Origin: Paenalcaligenes sp021793095 | GTDB taxonomy: Bacteria > Pseudomonadota > Gammaproteobacteria > Burkholderiales > Burkholderiaceae_B | Length of the DNA: 64,000 bases | NCBI GenBank assembly: GCA_027317645.1 | Contig: DAHVQS010000001.1 | Span: 1 to 64,000, forward strand | Direction: 5' to 3' | In this document: positions 49,877-58,612 of the stretch, piece after piece | Layout: each line of letters starts with the position of its first letter | Position numbering within the stretch: position 1 is the first letter of the stretch | Notes under the pieces: generated by a model | Told to the model about the DNA's origin: nothing | The model's input: only the letters and a program-made list of their open reading frames with translations | The model's database searches: none | Program-made: the position numbers and the translations under genes

Positions 49877-50941
49877 ATGACAAAGAAAACAGTGACATCG
49901 CAAACACCTCTGACTTATCGGGATGCTGGTGTAGATATTGATACCGGCGAAGCCCTTGTGCAACGTATCAAGCCCTTGGTTGAGCGCACGATGCGCCCGG
50001 GCGTATTGTCCAGCTTAGGCGGCTTTGGTGCCTTATTTGAAATCCCTGCTGGCTACCGCCAGCCTGTGTTGGTCTCCGGTACTGATGGCGTCGGCACAAA
50101 GCTGCGTTTAGCCTTTGATTGGCAACGTCATCGTACAGTGGGTATAGACCTCGTAGCGATGAGTGTCAACGATATTTTAGTGCAGGGCGCTGAACCGTTG
50201 TACTTTTTAGACTATTTCGCTTGTGGCGTGCTTTCTGTTGAGACCGCCACCGAGGTGGTGGCCGGTATTGCCGAGGGGTGTACCCAAGCAGGCTGTGCGT
50301 TGATTGGGGGCGAAACTGCTGAGATGCCCGGCATGTACCCCGAGGGGGAATATGATCTGGCCGGCTTTGCCGTTGGCATCGTAGAAAAAGAAGCGCTCAT
50401 TGATGGCCAGCAAATCCAGGCGGGCGATGTGCTATTGGGCCTGCCCTCTAGTGGCCCTCATTCCAATGGATATTCATTGATCCGTAAAATCCTCGAGCGT
50501 GCGGGCGCTGGCCCACAGGACACCATAGAGGGGCAGACCTTGGCTGATTTAATCATGGCGCCGACCCGCATTTATGTGCGCTCTGTCCTCGCCGCCCTTA
50601 AAGCACACCCTGGTGCCATCAGAGGCATGGCGCATATTACGGGCGGAGGGCTCAGTGAAAATATCCCACGCGTGCTGCCTGCTGGTTTAGGGGCGCAGAT
50701 CCAGTCAACGGCTTGGCAGCTGCCGGCATTATTTCAATGGCTGCAAACCCAAGGTCAGGTGGCTGATGAGGAAATGCATCGGGTCTTTAATTGTGGCATC
50801 GGAATGGTGCTCATCGTGTCCCAAGAGCAGGCCGAGGCAGTCACGACCACATTGCAGGCGGAGGGCGAGCAGGTCATTGCACTGGGTCAGGTGGTGCAAA
50901 CTGAGGCCACGCGCGCGGTGGATCGCCTGGAAATCATTTAG
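49877..50941 (+). CDS. purM: Phosphoribosylformylglycinamidine cyclo-ligase PurM
   Basis: PurM closes the imidazole ring to make AIR in purine synthesis, using ATP. Motifs: LTYRDAGVDIDTGEALV, GGFGALFEIPAGY, SGTDGVGTKLRLAF, MSVNDILVQGAEPLYFLDYFA, and GGETAEMPGMYPEGEYDLAGFAVG. HITGGGLSENIPRVLP near the C-terminus. Longer in-frame starts at 49745 and 49865 exist. I choose ATG 49877 because AAGG is correctly spaced and the resulting MTKKTVTSQTPLTYRDAG matches the family N-terminus (354 residues). The stop overlaps the miaA stop on the other strand by 4 bases. Confidence 0.96.
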   Translation: MTKKTVTSQTPLTYRDAGVDIDTGEALVQRIKPLVERTMRPGVLSSLGGFGALFEIPAGYRQPVLVSGTDGVGTKLRLAFDWQRHRTVGIDLVAMSVNDILVQGAEPLYFLDYFACGVLSVETATEVVAGIAEGCTQAGCALIGGETAEMPGMYPEGEYDLAGFAVGIVEKEALIDGQQIQAGDVLLGLPSSGPHSNGYSLIRKILERAGAGPQDTIEGQTLADLIMAPTRIYVRSVLAALKAHPGAIRGMAHITGGGLSENIPRVLPAGLGAQIQSTAWQLPALFQWLQTQGQVADEEMHRVFNCGIGMVLIVSQEQAEAVTTTLQAEGEQVIALGQVVQTEATRAVDRLEII

Positions 50942-51885
50942 TCAGTTGAAGGGTGCGGCCACTGGGTAGCGATGATATCGACTGCCCGGGCTGCGACCTC
51001 ATCGGTCATACAATCAATGGGTTGGCGCTCTTTAAATGAGCGCAACCAGGTCATTTGTCTTTTGGCCAGTTGTTCGGTGGCATGGATACCCTTTTCAATG
51101 GCCGTCTCTAAATCGCAATTTCCCTGTAAATAATGCCAGATTTGGCGGTAGCCCACACAGCGAATAGAGGGCAGTTGCTCATGTAGATCGCCGCGTTGAT
51201 ATAGGCGGTGCACTTCATCCACAAAGCCCTCATCAATCATTTTTAAAAAGCGCGCACGGATACGCGGGTGCAGCAGTTGACGCTGTTTGGGCTCGATGCT
51301 GAGCGTCAGGTAGGGAAATTGAAATGCCTGATGGCGAGGTTTTTTTTGCCATACTGACAGGGGCGTGCCAGTCTGCTCGTAGACCTCCAGTGCGCGTCCT
51401 ATGCGCTGGCTGTCATTTGGGGCAATTCTTTGTGCGCTGTCGGGGTCCACGACGGACAAGCGCTCGTGCATGGCGGCCCAGCCAAGGTCGTGGGCCTGCG
51501 CTTCGATGCGGATGCGTACTTCTGGGCTGCTCGTCGGTACGGGGCTGAGCCCTCGGGTCAATGCATGGTAATACATCATTGTTCCCCCACAGATCACTGC
51601 CTGATGGCCGCGCGCTTGGATGGCTTTGACCTGTTGGATACAGTCATCCACAAAGGTGGCGACATCATAGCTTTGGGCGGGATCTCTGACGTCGAGTAGG
51701 TGATGGGGGATGTGTGCGCGCTCAGCAGCGCTGGGCTTAGCCGTGCCGATATCCATATCTTTATAGATGGTCGCTGAATCCATCGCAATGATTTCAATGG
51801 GCCAGCGTTTGGCCAAAGCCAGACTGGCGGCACTTTTGCCTGCCGCCGTTGGGCCAATAAGGAAGACAACAGGTGAGGTATTCAT
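50938..51885 (-). CDS. miaA: tRNA dimethylallyltransferase MiaA
   Basis: MiaA attaches a dimethylallyl group to A37 of tRNAs that read codons starting with U, stabilising codon pairing. The 315-residue protein has the P-loop GPTAAGKSA (12-20), MDSATIYKDMDIGTAKPSAAE, HHLLDVRDPAQSYDVATF, GGTMMYYHALTRGL, and KRQMTWLRSF near the end. It lies 11 bases downstream of mutL, the conserved mutL-miaA pairing. In E. coli hfq follows miaA; here the convergent purM is next, so hfq is elsewhere. Confidence 0.97.
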   Translation of the reverse strand: MNTSPVVFLIGPTAAGKSAASLALAKRWPIEIIAMDSATIYKDMDIGTAKPSAAERAHIPHHLLDVRDPAQSYDVATFVDDCIQQVKAIQARGHQAVICGGTMMYYHALTRGLSPVPTSSPEVRIRIEAQAHDLGWAAMHERLSVVDPDSAQRIAPNDSQRIGRALEVYEQTGTPLSVWQKKPRHQAFQFPYLTLSIEPKQRQLLHPRIRARFLKMIDEGFVDEVHRLYQRGDLHEQLPSIRCVGYRQIWHYLQGNCDLETAIEKGIHATEQLAKRQMTWLRSFKERQPIDCMTDEVAARAVDIIATQWPHPSTD

Positions 51886-51896
51886 ACGGCTGAGTA

Positions 51897-53735
51897 TTAT
51901 TGTCCGCGCAGAAAGAGTTTATCTAAATCATTGAGATGCCAAAAATGCCAAGTTGGGCGGCCATGGTTACACAAACCTGCTCGGTCCGTGCGTTCCATAT
52001 CCCGCAGCAGTGCATTCATTTCATCCAGGCTCAGGCGCCGGTTGGCCCGTACCGAGCCATGGCAGGCCATCGTCGCCAATAATTGATGATGTTGGGCTTG
52101 CAGTTGCGCGCTTTGCCCAAACTCGCCGAGCTCAGCCAACACCTCGCGCACCATGGCTTCGATGCTTCCTTGGCTCAGCATGGCGGGCACCGCGCGTACA
52201 CTGACGTGTTGAGGGCCACTGGGACTGATGTGCAGTCCCAGGGCACTCAACGTGTCTTGGTGCTCTTCTAACAAGCCCATTTGAGCCTCATCGAGTGGCA
52301 TGACTACTGGTACGAGCAGTTCTTGGCTGACCAGCTCTTGGCTTTGGTATTTTTCTTTCATGCGTTCATACACCACACGCTCGTGTGCGGCATGCATATC
52401 GATCAACAAAAGCCCATCGCGTGTTTGGGACAAGATATAAATCCCATGTAATTGAGCAATCGCCATCCCCAAGGGGTATTCTTCAGTGTCTGCTGACAAG
52501 GGTTGCGCGGGCTGCGCAGACACTGCCTGGGATGGGGCAGCCTCGGGCAAGGGCTCGTACAGTTTTTGCCATGCTTGCCGCGCGGCCGATGAGGATTGAC
52601 GCAACGGCAGTGCGGATTGCTGATGGTGGGGGGGCGTCCAGTGACTGGGCGCCGCCGCTGTGGGCGTCGTTGGGGGATGAGGGACTGCGTCAGCGTTTCT
52701 ATGCGCTGCGGGCGCCGGTGCGGTGGGTCGGGTCAGCGCCTCTTCACCGAGGGGCAGGCCCGCCAAGGTCTGGCTGATATTATCCAGTACAAAGCGATAT
52801 ACCGCGCCATCATTACGAAAACGCACTTCGTGCTTGGCTGGATGCACATTGACATCCACCTCTTTGGGGTCTACATAAAGAAAAAGCACATAGGTGGGTT
52901 GGCGATCCCCGTGCAAGACATCGCGATAAGCTTGGCGGACGGCGTGCTGTAATCGATAATCGCGCACATAACGGCCATTGACGTACAGTAATTGGGGCTC
53001 TTTGCTATTGGCGTGCTCGGGGCGAATAATGCGACCAAATAATTTGATGTGTTCGTGTTCATTTTCCAAGGGCACCGAGTGCAAGATAAATTCCTCGCCA
53101 AGGATGTCCTTGAGACGCTCACCAAAATGCCCCGCGGGCCAGTTGGCAACCATTTTTTGATTATGCGTCAATTGAAAATGGATGTTCGGATGGGCCAATG
53201 CAATGCGCTTGAGTATTTTTAGACAGTGCCCATACTCGGTGCGTTCGGTGCGTAAAAATTTACGCCTGGCGGGCACCTTGTCAAATAGGGCGCGCACCTC
53301 GATACGTGTGCCCTGTGGGCCGCTGGTGGGCTCGGGGGCCTGTTCGGGGCCGGTAATGGCCCATGCATGCTCGCTATCGGCTGTGCGCGAGCTCAGATGC
53401 AGATACGACACCGATGCAATGGAAGGCAGGGCCTCTCCTCTAAAGCCCATTGAGCCCACCTGCTCTAAATCAGCCAATGAGGTAATTTTACTGGTGGCAT
53501 GCGCTTGTAAAGCCAGCGGCAGATGCTCTACCGCGATGCCATGGCCGTCGTCACTGACTGCGATGCGCCGAATCCCGCCGCCATCCAGGCGGATATCAAT
53601 ATGGGTTGCTTGGGCATCGATGCTGTTCTCTACTAACTCTTTGAGCACCGATGCGGGACGCTCGATGACCTCGCCGGCAGCAATTTGATTGACCAGGGTA
53701 GGATTTAAAGGCTGTATGGGTCGATGGGCAGACAT
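51897..53735 (-). CDS. mutL: DNA mismatch repair protein MutL, endonuclease type
   Basis: MutL couples mismatch recognition by MutS to strand removal. The N-terminal GHKL ATPase is complete: LVNQIAAGEVIERPASVLKE, ELVENSIDAQA, DDGHGI, GFRGEALPSIASV. After a Pro/Ala-rich linker, the C-terminal dimerisation domain carries DMHAAHERVVYE, which fits the metal-dependent nicking motif DQHA-X2-E-X4-E. ACHGSVRANRRL and CNHGRPTWHFW are present too. E. coli MutL lacks this activity and relies on MutH, so this organism probably uses methyl-independent repair. 612 residues, full length. Divergent from the DedA gene. Confidence 0.96.
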   Translation of the reverse strand: MSAHRPIQPLNPTLVNQIAAGEVIERPASVLKELVENSIDAQATHIDIRLDGGGIRRIAVSDDGHGIAVEHLPLALQAHATSKITSLADLEQVGSMGFRGEALPSIASVSYLHLSSRTADSEHAWAITGPEQAPEPTSGPQGTRIEVRALFDKVPARRKFLRTERTEYGHCLKILKRIALAHPNIHFQLTHNQKMVANWPAGHFGERLKDILGEEFILHSVPLENEHEHIKLFGRIIRPEHANSKEPQLLYVNGRYVRDYRLQHAVRQAYRDVLHGDRQPTYVLFLYVDPKEVDVNVHPAKHEVRFRNDGAVYRFVLDNISQTLAGLPLGEEALTRPTAPAPAAHRNADAVPHPPTTPTAAAPSHWTPPHHQQSALPLRQSSSAARQAWQKLYEPLPEAAPSQAVSAQPAQPLSADTEEYPLGMAIAQLHGIYILSQTRDGLLLIDMHAAHERVVYERMKEKYQSQELVSQELLVPVVMPLDEAQMGLLEEHQDTLSALGLHISPSGPQHVSVRAVPAMLSQGSIEAMVREVLAELGEFGQSAQLQAQHHQLLATMACHGSVRANRRLSLDEMNALLRDMERTDRAGLCNHGRPTWHFWHLNDLDKLFLRGQ

Positions 53736-53834
53736 AGAGGTTAAAATACAGTATTCTTTACGGTTTGCAGCACTGAGCTGGGCAAGTCATTAAAACATAA
53801 ATCAGATTATTTATTTTTCAAAGGCGGTTGCCTG

Positions 53835-54488
53835 ATGCCTGAAATACTTACCATGTTATTACAAATAGACCAATATCTGGGTCTATGGGTAGAGCAATAC
53901 GGGGCTTGGATTTATCTTATATTGTTTTGCATTATTTTTAGCGAAACAGGACTTGTAATTTTTCCATTTTTGCCTGGGGATTCATTACTATTTATCGCCG
54001 GTGCCTTCGGGGCGGCTGGGTCTCTGGACCCAGTGCTATTGAGTGTATTATTGGTCCTCGCGGGGATTTTGGGTAATACCGTCAACTATCACATCGGTCG
54101 TTATGTAGGGCCTCGTGTCTTTACTGAGGAGTCCCGTTTCCTGGATCGCAAGGCATTGGTCAAAACCCACGCGTTTTATGAAAAGCATGGGGGCAAGACT
54201 TTGGTGATTTCGCGTTTTTTGCCTCTTTTTCGCACCTTTGCCCCTTTTGTTGCCGGGGTCGGGCAAATGCATCGCGGGTGGTTTCAGTTTTATAACATCG
54301 CGGGCGCTTGCCTATGGATTTTTGGTTTGGTTAGTTTGGGGTATTTTTTCGGCCATATCCCCATTATTCGCGATCATTTGAACACCATCGTGTTGGTTGG
54401 CATCAGCGCCGCCGCGGTGCCAGTCTTGCTGGGGCTGTTGTGGCGTTTAGGCCGACATTTGGTCAGCCGTTACCACCATCGTTCTTGA
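53835..54488 (+). CDS. DedA family inner-membrane protein
   Basis: The 217-residue membrane protein has the DedA/SNARE-associated pattern: a re-entrant N-terminal loop with ETGLVIFPFLPGDSLLFIAGAF, the central NTVNYHIGRYVG, and the conserved SRFLPLFRTFAPFVAGVG with essential arginines. Several hydrophobic helices follow, with GYFFGHIPII. DedA proteins (YqjA, YghB) support proton-motive-force homeostasis, cell division and drug tolerance, and recent work implicates the superfamily in recycling undecaprenyl phosphate or phospholipid flipping. The individual paralogue cannot be named. Near-convergent with amiC, 17 bases apart. Confidence 0.92.
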   Translation: MPEILTMLLQIDQYLGLWVEQYGAWIYLILFCIIFSETGLVIFPFLPGDSLLFIAGAFGAAGSLDPVLLSVLLVLAGILGNTVNYHIGRYVGPRVFTEESRFLDRKALVKTHAFYEKHGGKTLVISRFLPLFRTFAPFVAGVGQMHRGWFQFYNIAGACLWIFGLVSLGYFFGHIPIIRDHLNTIVLVGISAAAVPVLLGLLWRLGRHLVSRYHHRS

Positions 54489-54505
54489 TGGTTGTTGCTG
54501 GCCGG

Positions 54506-55867
54506 CTAGCTGCGCTGTGCCAGCGCCGCCCCTGATTTGAAATAACCCTGAATACCTGACAGGATGGCTTTAGCCAGTTTCTCTTGGTGGCTACTGCTGC
54601 GTAACAGGCGCTCTTCCTCGGGGTTACTGATAAAAGCGGTTTCCACCAAAATAGAGGGGATATCAGGCGCCCGCAAGACAGCAAAATTGGCCCGCTCGAC
54701 CTGGTTTTTGTGGAGGCGGTTGATTTGACCGATATTGCTGAGTACCTGAGAGCCCACCTTGAGCGAGTCATTGATTTGGGCTGCGGTCGAGAGATCCAGC
54801 AATACCTGTGCTACCTGTTTGTCATGTGACTTGACGTTGAGTCCGCCGACCATATCTGCCTCATTTTCTTTATTGGCCAGCCAGCGCGCGGCTGTACTAC
54901 TGGCCCCATTTTGGGACAAGGCATAGACAGATGAGCCTCTGGCGGTGGGTTTGACCCAAGCGTCTGCGTGTATGGAGACAAAAAGGTCTGCCTGTACCCG
55001 ACGTGCTTTTTGGACCCGTACGTGTAGGGGCACAAAGAAGTCACCATCACGTGTTAGGTAGGCACGCATATTGGGCTGTGCATCAATTTGTTTTTGCAGT
55101 CTACGTGCAATTTGTAAGACCACATCTTTTTCGCGTGTGCCGTTAGGGCCCATTGCACCGGGGTCTTCGCCTCCGTGCCCAGGGTCAATGGCAATTAAAA
55201 TGGGGCGCTGACTGGGTGCGCTTTTAACCGGGGGAGGCGCGCTTTTCTGAGCCGTCTTGGGGGGCTTAGAGCTGCTGGGCGGTTTTTGCCCCTCGACCTT
55301 GGGCACCGAGGTGCTTGGGGACTGATTCATGGCCAGCTCTTCGAGTACCGATGCCAATGGATCATCATCGTCAAACTGCTGTTGCAATGCCAAAATTGGG
55401 TCTTGGGCCACGAGCGGATAGAGGTCAATCACAAACCGGTATTGATAGTCTCCCACAGGCTTAAGTGTAAATACCTGCGGGGCAATGGGCTGTTTGAGAT
55501 CCAGGACCAGACGCACCACATCGGGGGTGTTTTGCCCCACACGCACCTCTTTGATGTAGGGGTCGTTGGCTTGGACCATGCCGTTGAGTTGTTTTAGGGT
55601 GTCGTTTAGCTTGACCCCATGCAGGTCAACCACTAAACGATCGGGATCATCCAAAGTGAAATGTTCGGTTTTGAGCTCTGTGCCTAACTCTAACGTCACT
55701 CGAGTGTACTCATCTGCCGGCCAAGTACGTACGGCCACCACCTGCGAGGCATGTGCCAAGCGGGGAATGACGGGAAAGACTAATAATGTGGTGGCCGCAG
55801 CAACAAAGCCCCGTCGCTGAGGCATGCGCGGAGACAGGGGGTGGTTTGTATTTTGTTTTTTGGCCAT
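54506..55867 (-). CDS. amiC: N-acetylmuramoyl-L-alanine amidase (AmiC type)
   Basis: This periplasmic amidase cleaves peptide stems from glycan to split daughter cells. The 453-residue protein starts with a twin-arginine-type signal (RMPQRRGFVAAATTLLVF, cleavage near AHA), as for E. coli AmiC. An AMIN domain (about 45-150) for septal peptidoglycan binding follows, then a Pro/Lys/Ser-rich linker. The zinc-dependent Amidase_3 domain has IAIDPGHGGEDPGAMGPNG, LFVSIHADAW and LVETAFISNPEEERLL. It lies downstream of tsaE on the same strand, a neighbourhood often seen for amiB/amiC; the 267-base gap probably contains its promoter. Confidence 0.92.
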   Translation of the reverse strand: MAKKQNTNHPLSPRMPQRRGFVAAATTLLVFPVIPRLAHASQVVAVRTWPADEYTRVTLELGTELKTEHFTLDDPDRLVVDLHGVKLNDTLKQLNGMVQANDPYIKEVRVGQNTPDVVRLVLDLKQPIAPQVFTLKPVGDYQYRFVIDLYPLVAQDPILALQQQFDDDDPLASVLEELAMNQSPSTSVPKVEGQKPPSSSKPPKTAQKSAPPPVKSAPSQRPILIAIDPGHGGEDPGAMGPNGTREKDVVLQIARRLQKQIDAQPNMRAYLTRDGDFFVPLHVRVQKARRVQADLFVSIHADAWVKPTARGSSVYALSQNGASSTAARWLANKENEADMVGGLNVKSHDKQVAQVLLDLSTAAQINDSLKVGSQVLSNIGQINRLHKNQVERANFAVLRAPDIPSILVETAFISNPEEERLLRSSSHQEKLAKAILSGIQGYFKSGAALAQRS

Positions 55868-56055
55868 GGTGATCCCTTTGGTTAGCGTGTCAGAGGAGCA
55901 ATAGGCATAAGTGGTGTAAAGACAACGACGCGGGCCATTTGCTCGGGTAAATGGCGCTGCGCAACAGAAAACTCATGGAAAATGAGGCTGTTTAATATGC
56001 TCTGGGACTGCTAAGTTCCTTTGATATCAATGCGATAGCTCAAACTTCTAGAATT

Positions 56056-56061
56056 ATTATA
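56056..56061 (-). promoter_or_regulatory. Candidate -10 (TATAAT) for amiC on the minus strand
   Basis: The minus strand reads TATAAT at 56061-56056, in the 267-base gap between tsaE and amiC, about 190 bases before the amiC start. The matching -35 position is poor (TTCCAC). No other gene is evident in this gap; the small frames I checked look random. Confidence 0.3.
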
Positions 56062-56134
56062 GCTTGTTCCCGAGGCAAGTGGAATGGACCACGGTTAATA
56101 AACGCTAACTTGAGGGGTGGTTTTGGGCTTGAGT

Positions 56135-56626
56135 CTATTTTTGATCTCCCGCGCCGCTGACGATCTGTTGTACCCAGTGTTGCGCTTTGTCGCTATGGGG
56201 GTGCAGGCTCAAACTGCGGCCTGAGGCCTGATAATGCAAATGCAGGGCTAAATCAGGATCAGGCAATAGGCCTTGGGCTTTTTCTGGCCATTCAATCAAG
56301 ACAATGGCATTGGCCTCAGTGAGCAATTCTCTAAACCCAGCATCGATCCACTCGCGTGGGTCGTCAAAGCGATAAAAATCCAAATGATAAGCATTTTGCG
56401 CGGGCAATTGGTAGCTCTCGGCCAAGGCATAGCTGGGACTTTTGATGCGACCTGAAACGCCTAGGGTCCGCAAAAAGGCGCGGACAAAGGTGGTTTTTCC
56501 TGCGCCTAAATCACCGTGCAAATAAATGCTGCCCCCGCTATGGGGCGGGTGCGCCAAAAAGGGTGCCAATTGTTGGGCAAAGGCAGCCGTTGCGGCTTCG
56601 TCTTCGAGGTAAACAGTGTAGGGCAT
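56135..56626 (-). CDS. tsaE: tRNA threonylcarbamoyladenosine biosynthesis ATPase TsaE
   Basis: TsaE supports TsaB and TsaD in making t6A37 on ANN-decoding tRNAs. The 163-residue protein has Walker A GDLGAGKTT (38-46), the threonine-rich switch SPSYALAESYQL, HLDFYRFDDPREW and IVLIEWPEKAQGLLP. It has the expected length (E. coli 153). The upstream AEC transporter gene ends 42 bases away, and a small imperfect hairpin (CTCTG/CAGAG) lies in between. Confidence 0.95.
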   Translation of the reverse strand: MPYTVYLEDEAATAAFAQQLAPFLAHPPHSGGSIYLHGDLGAGKTTFVRAFLRTLGVSGRIKSPSYALAESYQLPAQNAYHLDFYRFDDPREWIDAGFRELLTEANAIVLIEWPEKAQGLLPDPDLALHLHYQASGRSLSLHPHSDKAQHWVQQIVSGAGDQK

Positions 56627-56668
56627 AGGGGCTTGCTCCGACGGAACACCCTCTGTGTGCAGAGTGTT

Positions 56669-57568
56669 TTAGAGATAGTTGATCATCATCCAAAGTGGTA
56701 GGGTCAGGGCAGCCAACAGTGTGCTGATCGATAAGGTGAGTGCGACGAGCTGCCCATCGCCCTCCATACGTACCGCCAATACATAGCTGGCCGTGGCAGG
56801 GGGGACACTGGCAAATAAGAGCAGCATCTGCTTTTCTAGGGGTGATAGCGGCAACCACATATTAAGCAACAAGGCCAACACCGGCATCGCTAGCAGCCGT
56901 GTCACAGTGACCCAACCAATGAGCATTTTAGCACCATGAATGGCCTGTAAAGAAAGTGAAGCCCCCACACAGATTAGCCCCAATGGCAAGGCACTCGCAC
57001 CCAAGCGGCTCAGTGTCATATCCACTGGGTTGGGCAGGCTTAATCCGGTGGTGTTCCAGGCAAAACCTGCTAAGGTTGACAAGATGAGGGGGTTTTTTAA
57101 TACCGCAGACAACACCCCGCTGTTGCTTTTTTGGGCGAGGGTATAAACGGCCGCAAAGTTAACCACCGGGACGGTCAATGCGACATAAATCGCCATCACT
57201 CCGAGGCCGGCCTGACTGCCCACTGCTGTCGCAATAGATAAGGCGATATAGGTATTAAAACGATAACAGCACTGAGCGATGGAATGAAACTTATTTTCAG
57301 TGGGGCGCAGCACGGGAAATGCCAAAAATGATAGCGCAATACCGCCTAGCACCAAGAGCCATGAGGCCAAGCCCAGGGTCGTGATCTGTTGAAGACTGAG
57401 GGGGTTTTGAGTGACCGATTGAAAAAGTAAGGCGGGAAAAAATACGTAGTAAACCAATTTTTCCGTATGGTTAAAAAACTCTCTGGACAGCCATTGGCTG
57501 CGAAATAGCAACCAGCCCACCAAAACTAACAGAACATCAGGCAGAATCAGACCGAAAGTGTGCAACAT
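56669..57568 (-). CDS. AEC family transporter (auxin efflux carrier-like)
   Basis: The 299-residue protein has about ten hydrophobic helices in two inverted halves. AEC features are VYYVFFPALLFQSVTQNPL, the middle break VYTLAQKSN, KNPLILSTLAGFAWNTTG, and PLGLICVGASLSL. ASVPPATASYVLAVRMEGDGQLVALTLSISTLLA is the conserved end. Bacterial members export or import malonate, malate or other carboxylates; the substrate here is unknown. It follows xerD after 5 bases, and tsaE follows it, so a xerD - AEC - tsaE transcript is likely. Confidence 0.88.
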   Translation of the reverse strand: MLHTFGLILPDVLLVLVGWLLFRSQWLSREFFNHTEKLVYYVFFPALLFQSVTQNPLSLQQITTLGLASWLLVLGGIALSFLAFPVLRPTENKFHSIAQCCYRFNTYIALSIATAVGSQAGLGVMAIYVALTVPVVNFAAVYTLAQKSNSGVLSAVLKNPLILSTLAGFAWNTTGLSLPNPVDMTLSRLGASALPLGLICVGASLSLQAIHGAKMLIGWVTVTRLLAMPVLALLLNMWLPLSPLEKQMLLLFASVPPATASYVLAVRMEGDGQLVALTLSISTLLAALTLPLWMMINYL

Positions 57569-57573
57569 AATAA

Positions 57574-58476
57574 TTAAGCGCGAGGATGGTGATCTTGGTG
57601 AATTGCTTTGAGGCGGTGCTGGGCCACATGCGTATAAATCTGGGTAGTTGAGATATCGGCGTGCCCCAAGAGTAATTGCACCGCACGTAAATCAGCGCCG
57701 TGCTCCAACAGATGGGTAGCAAAGGCGTGACGCAATGTGTGCGGTGAGATCGGAGCATCGATACCGGCCTTTAGTGCATGTTTTTTAATGAGCTGCCAAA
57801 AGGCTTGACGGCTCATGCCGCGCCCGAGGCGAGTGATAAATAAAAATGGGCTTTGTCTGTTTTTTAATAGCTGCGGTCGAGCCTGCTGCACATAATGCAC
57901 GATGCTCTGCTGGGCGTGTTCTCCTAGGGGGACCAATCGTGCTTTGCCTCCTTTACCATGCTGCACGTGGATGATGCCTGCATCAAAATCGCAATGATGC
58001 AGTTCGATGGCAATGAGCTCGCTGACGCGCAATCCTGTCGCGTAGAGTGTCTCGAGCATGGCCCGATCGCGCGCCCCCTGCGTGGTGTGCTCAGCAGGGG
58101 CATTGAGCAATGCCTCGACTTGTTCTTGGCTCAGACTGTGGGGCAGCGGAGGACTGCTTTTGGCCGTATGTAGTTGATGCGTCAGGTCATCTTGGAGGTG
58201 TTTTTCTCGTGCCGCCCAACCAAAAAACTTACGAATGCTGGCCAAGCGCCGATTGACGGTACTGGCACGGGGGGCCAGCGCTGGGTCGCTAAGCCATTGC
58301 TGTAACCATGCCGGCTGCGCTTGGAGCAAATGACTGCGGTGTTGCTCGGCTAACCAGCCTGACAATAACAACAAATCACTGCGATACGCGGCGAGCGTAT
58401 TTTGGGCCAGCCCCTCTTCGAGCCACAGGGCCTGCACAAATGCATCGATGAGTAATTCGTCACGAGAAACAGACAT
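57574..58476 (-). CDS. xerD: Site-specific tyrosine recombinase XerD
   Basis: XerD with XerC resolves chromosome dimers at dif under FtsK control. The 300-residue protein has the SAM-like core-binding domain (about 10-95) and a catalytic domain with all six residues: Arg150 (GLRVSEL), Lys175 (HGKGGKARLVP), His246 and Arg249 (SPHTLRHAFATHLLEHGADL), His272 (LLGHADISTTQIYTHV) and nucleophile Tyr281. The wording LEHGADLRAVQLLLGHADISTTQIYTHV is typical of XerD rather than phage integrases. No att-like repeat or phage gene is nearby, so this is the housekeeping recombinase. Confidence 0.94.
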   Translation of the reverse strand: MSVSRDELLIDAFVQALWLEEGLAQNTLAAYRSDLLLLSGWLAEQHRSHLLQAQPAWLQQWLSDPALAPRASTVNRRLASIRKFFGWAAREKHLQDDLTHQLHTAKSSPPLPHSLSQEQVEALLNAPAEHTTQGARDRAMLETLYATGLRVSELIAIELHHCDFDAGIIHVQHGKGGKARLVPLGEHAQQSIVHYVQQARPQLLKNRQSPFLFITRLGRGMSRQAFWQLIKKHALKAGIDAPISPHTLRHAFATHLLEHGADLRAVQLLLGHADISTTQIYTHVAQHRLKAIHQDHHPRA

Positions 58477-58486
58477 GGCATAAATT

Positions 58487-58612
58487 ATGCCTGAATTAAC
58501 GCTGCAGCAGGATGGCTTTGATCATTTGGTCCTCTACCTCTCATACTGTGGACAACCTTCGATGGGCAGTGTTTTGGATGAGGCTTTATTGCAGGCCCGA
58601 ACGGCCGACTAA
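58487..58612 (+). CDS. Possible 41-residue small protein
   Basis: A complete + strand frame begins at ATG 58487, two codons after an in-frame stop, and ends with TAA at 58610. The translation reads like real protein: MPELTLQQDGFDHLVLYL, then SYCGQPSMGSVLDEALLQ, then ARTAD. It occupies the 109-base gap between divergent xerD and modE and overlaps the 3' end of modE by 27 bases. No Shine-Dalgarno is visible and I recognise no family, so it could be chance or a gene remnant. Confidence 0.2.
   Translation: MPELTLQQDGFDHLVLYLSYCGQPSMGSVLDEALLQARTAD

Noticed and set aside
56627..56668. Terminator between the AEC transporter gene and tsaE
   Set aside because: The CTCTG/CAGAG stem is short and bulged, and no T run follows on the minus strand, so read-through to tsaE is more likely.
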